Part shown: positions 57,929 to 64,000 of the stretch, in pieces
Position numbering within the stretch: the first letter of the stretch is position 1
Layout: each line of letters opens with the position of its first letter
DNA from: Clostridia bacterium
Lineage (GTDB): Bacteria > Bacillota > Clostridia > Christensenellales > Aristaeellaceae
Reading direction: 5' to 3'
DNA length: 64,000 nucleotides
Assembly: GCA_017937505.1 (NCBI GenBank)
Contig: JAGBDL010000193.1
Coordinates: 1-64,000, forward strand
Notes under the pieces: model-generated
Told to the model about the DNA's origin: nothing
What the model saw: the letters and a program-made list of their open reading frames with translations, nothing else
The model's database searches: none
Translations under genes and position numbers: made by a program

Positions 57929-59080
57929 TTACCTCGACGGCGCGCCGCACTTGGGACACGGCTGCAGCTTCGTGTACGGGCTCTTGTTCAGGTTGCCGTA
58001 GGTGAAGCTGGCCAGCGGCAGGAATTCCTTGGCGACGCTGTAGCACTCGGGATCGGCGTGGTAGTATTTTCCGCCGTCCTTGTTGTAATACAGCTTGGTC
58101 TTCGGGCCGGGCGTCGGGGTCGGCGTGGGCTCCGGCGTGGGCGCCGGCGTCGCGTCCGGATCGGGCGTCGGCGTGGAAGGAACCTGCAGGATGCCGCTGG
58201 AGAGCGAATCCGGGTCGATATACCAGCTGCCGTTCTCGCACAGCGCAATCGCGTCATAGGCGTAGGTGCGCACCTCGCCGCTGTAGCTGATATCCGCTTC
58301 CACGGAGATCGTGCGGGCCGTGCTGTCGTCCGTGCCGGTCGGCGCAGACATCTGCCGCCAGTCCTGCAGCGGCTTCTGCGCAAACTTCCAGAACAGCTGC
58401 TGCTGCGCAGAATCCGCCTGCGCCTCGCGCCAGCTCGGCGGCGTATGCGCCACCATGTCCGCGATAATGCCCTTGCGCCACTTTTCCATGAAGTTTTCCA
58501 GCGCAATTTCCGCGTCGGATTTCACGGTGGACACATAGCCGGTCGCGCCGGCGTCGGACAGCCCCAGATCCTGACCGGACTGATCCTCGCTTCCGCCGGC
58601 CATGCCGACCTGCTGAATATCGTTCAGGCTGTCGCTGTATCCGTTGTCTGTTGCAAGGCTGGCAGCGGGATCGTACACCTGCGAATAGATGGGCACCTGC
58701 GTCGGCGCGATGGTCGTCGTCACCTGTGCGAACGGACTGGCGGTCTTCGGCAGCTTACTGCTGCTCTGGGCATTGAGCGCGGTCACCAGCGTGAAGACCA
58801 TCAGCAGTCCGTACACCGCCGAAAGGATCATGCGGCCGGGGAACAGGAACGCGTGCACAAACCACATCAGCGCCAGACAGGCCACGGTCAGAATCATAAA
58901 GACCCAGCGAATCGGCTGGAAGAAGATCGCAAGCAGGCCAAACACCGGCAGCACCACGAAGAACAGCATCAGCAGCAGCTGATTCCATTCCTTTTTCGGG
59001 CGTTTGGGTCTGGGCTTTTGATCCAGCGCTCTTGAGGAACCGGCGGGCGCACTGGCGTAGCTCGGCCTGTTCGATCTCAT
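57929..59080 (-). CDS. Membrane protein with C-terminal zinc-binding-like module
   Basis: 383 residues. Residues 1-30 are a basic cytosolic tail; membrane segments follow near 34-53, 57-76 and 80-100 (LLMLFFVVLPVFGLLAIFF). The exported middle has a folded region (about 190-295) and a Pro/Thr linker (TPDPDATPAPTPEPTPTPTP). The end (KLYYNKDGGKYYHADPECYSVAKE and QPCPKCGAPSR) resembles the His/Cys module found at the end of many clostridial surface or nuclease proteins and may bind zinc. GGAGG precedes the ATG. Function unknown. Confidence 0.8.
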   Translation of the reverse strand: MRSNRPSYASAPAGSSRALDQKPRPKRPKKEWNQLLLMLFFVVLPVFGLLAIFFQPIRWVFMILTVACLALMWFVHAFLFPGRMILSAVYGLLMVFTLVTALNAQSSSKLPKTASPFAQVTTTIAPTQVPIYSQVYDPAASLATDNGYSDSLNDIQQVGMAGGSEDQSGQDLGLSDAGATGYVSTVKSDAEIALENFMEKWRKGIIADMVAHTPPSWREAQADSAQQQLFWKFAQKPLQDWRQMSAPTGTDDSTARTISVEADISYSGEVRTYAYDAIALCENGSWYIDPDSLSSGILQVPSTPTPDPDATPAPTPEPTPTPTPGPKTKLYYNKDGGKYYHADPECYSVAKEFLPLASFTYGNLNKSPYTKLQPCPKCGAPSR

Positions 59081-59273
59081 GATATCGCCTCCTCATACTC
59101 AATCATCGCTTCATAGAAAACAGACGAAACAGTCCGGCCATTTCTTGCAAAATGCGCGCCGTTTCGTCATTCGTTCTTCTTTGCATAAAATCGCAGAAGA
59201 CATTATATCACAAAATCCGTCAGAGAAAAAGGGGCAAACGCCAAAAAGCGGTCGCCGCGAGAATCGGAGGCTG

Positions 59274-60641
59274 TCACCGCCGCGCCGGCCTTCTCCAGCG
59301 CAGGAAGAAATAGGTCACCTCGATGATGCAGCAGGTCGTCCACCCCACAGGATAGCCAAAGCCCACCAGCAGCGGGGTGTTGGCAATCAAGCGGGTCACA
59401 ACGAACAGGTAAATCTGCCGGATGCCCACGAACGAGAGCAGCATGATGATCATCGGCCCCCGCGAATCTCCCCGTCCGCGGAGCGCGCCGGCGAGCACAT
59501 GGTTCACGCAGTTGCACAGCAGGAAGAAGCAATTGGCGCGGATAAAGAGCACGCCGTACGCGATGACGGATTCGTCCGGGGAAAACAGCCCCACCGCCGG
59601 CGCGGCAAACAGGCACAGCAGCGTCACAATGACGGCTGTCACGCCCACGGCCATGCTCACCGTGATCACCGTGCCCTGATTCGCCCGCTGCGCCTTGCCT
59701 GCGCCAATATTCTGGCTGACAAAGGTTGTGGCGGCCATCGCCATGCTCTGCATGGGCAGCATGACAAACTGATCCAGCTTGTTGTAGCAGCTCCAGCCCG
59801 CCATGCAGCTGGAACCGAAGAAATTGATGTAGGACTGAACGAACACATTGGAAAACGCCGTGATGACGGACTGAATGCCCGCCGGCAGGCCGATGGCAAA
59901 GATACTGCCCAGGATGGCGCGGTCGATCCGCAGATCGTGCCACGTCAGACGGTAGATGTCGTTTGAGCGGGTCAGCAGCGCCAGAATGAGCAGCGCGGAA
60001 ATGAGCTGGGAAATCACGGTGGCCCAGGCAACGCCCTCGATTCCGCAGTGGAAGCCCAGCACGAACAGCAAATCCAGCAGGATGTTCAGCACGCTGGTGA
60101 GCACCAGGAAATACAGCGGCCGCATGGTATCACCCACCGCCCGCAGGATGCCGCTGCCCATGTTGTAGATCAGCAGGCCGGAAATCCCGCCGATGTAGAT
60201 CCGCAGATAGGTCGTTGCCTCCCCGAAAACGTCCTCAGGCGTGGCCATGAAACGCAGCATGGGCCTGACCGCCGCCACGCCCGCCAGCGTAAACAGGATG
60301 CTCAGCACAAAGGTGGCCGCCATGGTGGTCTCGATGGCCTTGTGCAGCGCCTTCAGATTCCTGGCGCCGAAAGAATTGGCGATGACTACGCCTGCGCCGG
60401 TGGAGAAGCCGTTGAAAAAGAACACCATCATGTTGACGATCATGGTCGTGGAGCCCACCGCCGCCAGGGCCTAGGTGCCCACAAAGTTGCCTACAACGAT
60501 GGAGTCCACGGTGTTGTAGAGCATCTGGAAAACATTGCCCAGCATCAGCGGAAGGGCAAAGAGAATGATCTGCCGCGCAATGGAACCCTCCGTCATATTG
60601 CGGGCGGTTGTCTTTGCTGGAACGGCTGATGAACCTGCCAT
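59274..60641 (-). pseudogene. MATE efflux transporter interrupted by an in-frame TAG
   Basis: A full-length (456-codon) NorM/DinF-type MATE gene whose only fault is a TAG at 60471-60473. Before it the frame reads TEGSIARQIILFALPLMLGNVFQMLYNTVDSIVVGNFVGT (in parts); straight after it continues ALAAVGSTTMIVNMMVFFFNG. That is the standard MATE motif VGxFVGxxALAAVG with one residue (often E, Q or S) replaced by stop. All twelve membrane segments are otherwise present. GTG or ATG re-initiation downstream would lose the first helix. TAG serves as stop for the LacI gene, so recoding is unlikely; a recent nonsense mutation is likeliest. Confidence 0.87.
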
Positions 60642-60737
60642 GGTGCGCCTCGTCTCTTTCTTCCTGATGGTCACGTCCTGCGTATTGGAACCATTATAAA
60701 AAAACTTCCGGAAATTGTCAAATGCCGGGCGCAAACC

Positions 60738-60770
60738 CAAAACATCCCCGGTCCTTGCGGACCGGGGATG
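60738..60770 (-). terminator. Terminator of ppdK
   Basis: Perfect 12-bp stem CATCCCCGGTCC (60743-60754)/GGACCGGGGATG (60759-60770); leftward tail TTTTGGGTTTG. Confidence 0.85.
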
Positions 60771-60795
60771 GACTGGTTTTGACGGTTTGGACAGC

Positions 60796-63423
<2,628 letters not shown>

Positions 63424-63530
63424 GCTGCCTAGTCCTCCTTCAAAGTGAATAATTCCTGCAATTCCGCAGTGGGAAATGCAGGCTGATGTCTATTGGAGCG
63501 TCCCCGTTTTGTTAGGGTCGCACATCACTG

Positions 63531-63559
63531 ATTATACGGCTTTTCAAGTCATTTGGCAA
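63531..63559 (-). promoter_or_regulatory. Promoter of ppdK
   Basis: Minus strand TTGCCA (63554-63559), 17-bp spacer, TATAAT (63531-63536), about 107 bp upstream of the ATG. Confidence 0.85.
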
Positions 63560-63670
63560 TATTTTTCTGGAATTTTTGTGCATAGATTTCAACTTATTCC
63601 ACGCATTTGCAATTTCAATTCTCCATGCGCGCCGCGCGGCGCTGCATTTGTCTGATCATTGTCAATGTGC

Positions 63671-64000
63671 TCAATTTCTGGCAAAATATGCGCCGGATTT
63701 GTGAAATCTTTTTCCCGCCGCCTCCATGATCGCCCTTCGCTCTGCATAATATACAGGATTTTTGGACAATTCCAGAAAGGCATCGCGCGTGCGCGCCAGC
63801 AGACGCGCGTCGCTTTCGAGCATCAGCGCCGGCATCTGCGGCTCGCCGTGCTGCCGGGTGCCGAAGAATTCGCCCGCACCGCGGATTTCCAAATCCTTCT
63901 GCGCGATCACAAAGCCGTCGTTGGTGGAGACCAGCGTCTTCAGGCGCTCGTTCGGCTCGGCCATCAGGAAGCACCAGCTCTCCTGCGCGCCGCGGCCCAC
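63671..64000 (-). CDS. recG: ATP-dependent DNA helicase RecG, C-terminal fragment
   Basis: The last 109 residues of RecG; the gene continues beyond the right edge. Diagnostic are GRGAQESWCFL (helicase motif VI region), RLKTLVSTNDGFVIAQKDLEIRGAGEFFGTRQHGEPQMP (in parts) and the C-terminal helices with YYAERRAIMEAAGKRF. RecG reverses stalled forks and branch-migrates junctions. It ends about 110 bp before the ppdK promoter; the gap 63424-63670 otherwise holds nothing recognisable. Confidence 0.93.
   Translation of the reverse strand: MGRGAQESWCFLMAEPNERLKTLVSTNDGFVIAQKDLEIRGAGEFFGTRQHGEPQMPALMLESDARLLARTRDAFLELSKNPVYYAERRAIMEAAGKRFHKSGAYFARN

Noticed and set aside
60471-60473. Pyrrolysine or other recoding of TAG in the MATE gene.
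   Set aside because: TAG ends the LacI gene normally, and MATE proteins have no reason for a special residue there; a plain nonsense mutation is simpler.

Overview
The window is high-GC, densely coded DNA from a Gram-positive-type (Clostridia-like) anaerobe. This is inferred from the gene set: the spore-associated genes spoVAD/spoVAE and a GerMN protein, rqcH, a tyrosine T-box leader, FloA/NfeD, a YtrA-type GntR/ABC module and a Na+-translocating decarboxylase operon. Two extracellular solute-binding proteins have signal-peptidase-I type signals and no lipobox cysteine, which is unusual for a classic monoderm. A Christensenellales/Aristaeella-like lineage would fit, but that is a guess. Promoters are mostly sigma-A-like with 17-18 bp spacers, often with an extended TGC before the -10 box. 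Most operons end in clear hairpin terminators.

Layout. 1-430: four tRNAs (Arg-His-Gln-Lys, read leftwards) with their promoter. 480-5224: housekeeping genes (metallophosphoesterase, rdgB, a GerMN protein, rqcH). 5293-10089: a MerR regulator and a ferric-iron/organophosphonate-type ABC importer. 10279-11196: a PAP2 phosphatase. 11253-21403: a carbohydrate cluster made of a ribose-type ABC importer, two Gfo/Idh/MocA dehydrogenases, two isomerase/epimerase TIM barrels, a LacI regulator and uxuA, probably for sugar acids or a related sugar. 21619-23223: pckA. 23720-28108: tRNA-Ser, spoVAE, spoVAD, glmS and rpsT. 28240-30945: NfeD, FloA, a small membrane protein and a LytTR response regulator. 31110-34236: two uracil-DNA glycosylase paralogues, trmL and an EamA transporter. 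34233-36545: T-box, tyrS and a YigZ protein. 36912-42212: a biotin-dependent decarboxylase/transcarboxylase operon. 42374-45101: mnmM, an exported protein and an Mrp ATPase. 45175-48552: GntR/ABC module. 48716-56491: a secreted protein of 2,591 residues. 56659-57675: acyl-ACP thioesterase and a Nif11-like small protein. 57929-63423: a membrane protein, a MATE transporter broken by one in-frame TAG, and ppdK. The 3' end of recG runs off the right edge.

Metabolically, pckA, ppdK and the membrane decarboxylase operon form a PEP/pyruvate/oxaloacetate node. That operon holds both a 5S-like (oxaloacetate/pyruvate) and a 12S-like (acyl-CoA) carboxyltransferase with one biotin carrier and the Na+-pump beta and gamma subunits. 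It may therefore work as a sodium pump, a transcarboxylase, or both.

The strongest unexplained signal is a family of modular, structured intergenic repeats (copies near 13060, 14240, 25560, 36650 and 57850). Their stems carry paired compensatory substitutions between copies, while the AGT/ACT and TTC loops stay constant. One remnant copy supplies the Shine-Dalgarno region of a gene. Other points of interest are a Nif11-like possible RiPP precursor, a glycosylase paralogue with no cysteines, terminal hairpins bracketing both solute-binding-protein mRNAs, and an OadB homologue with an added secretory signal and exported N-terminal segment.
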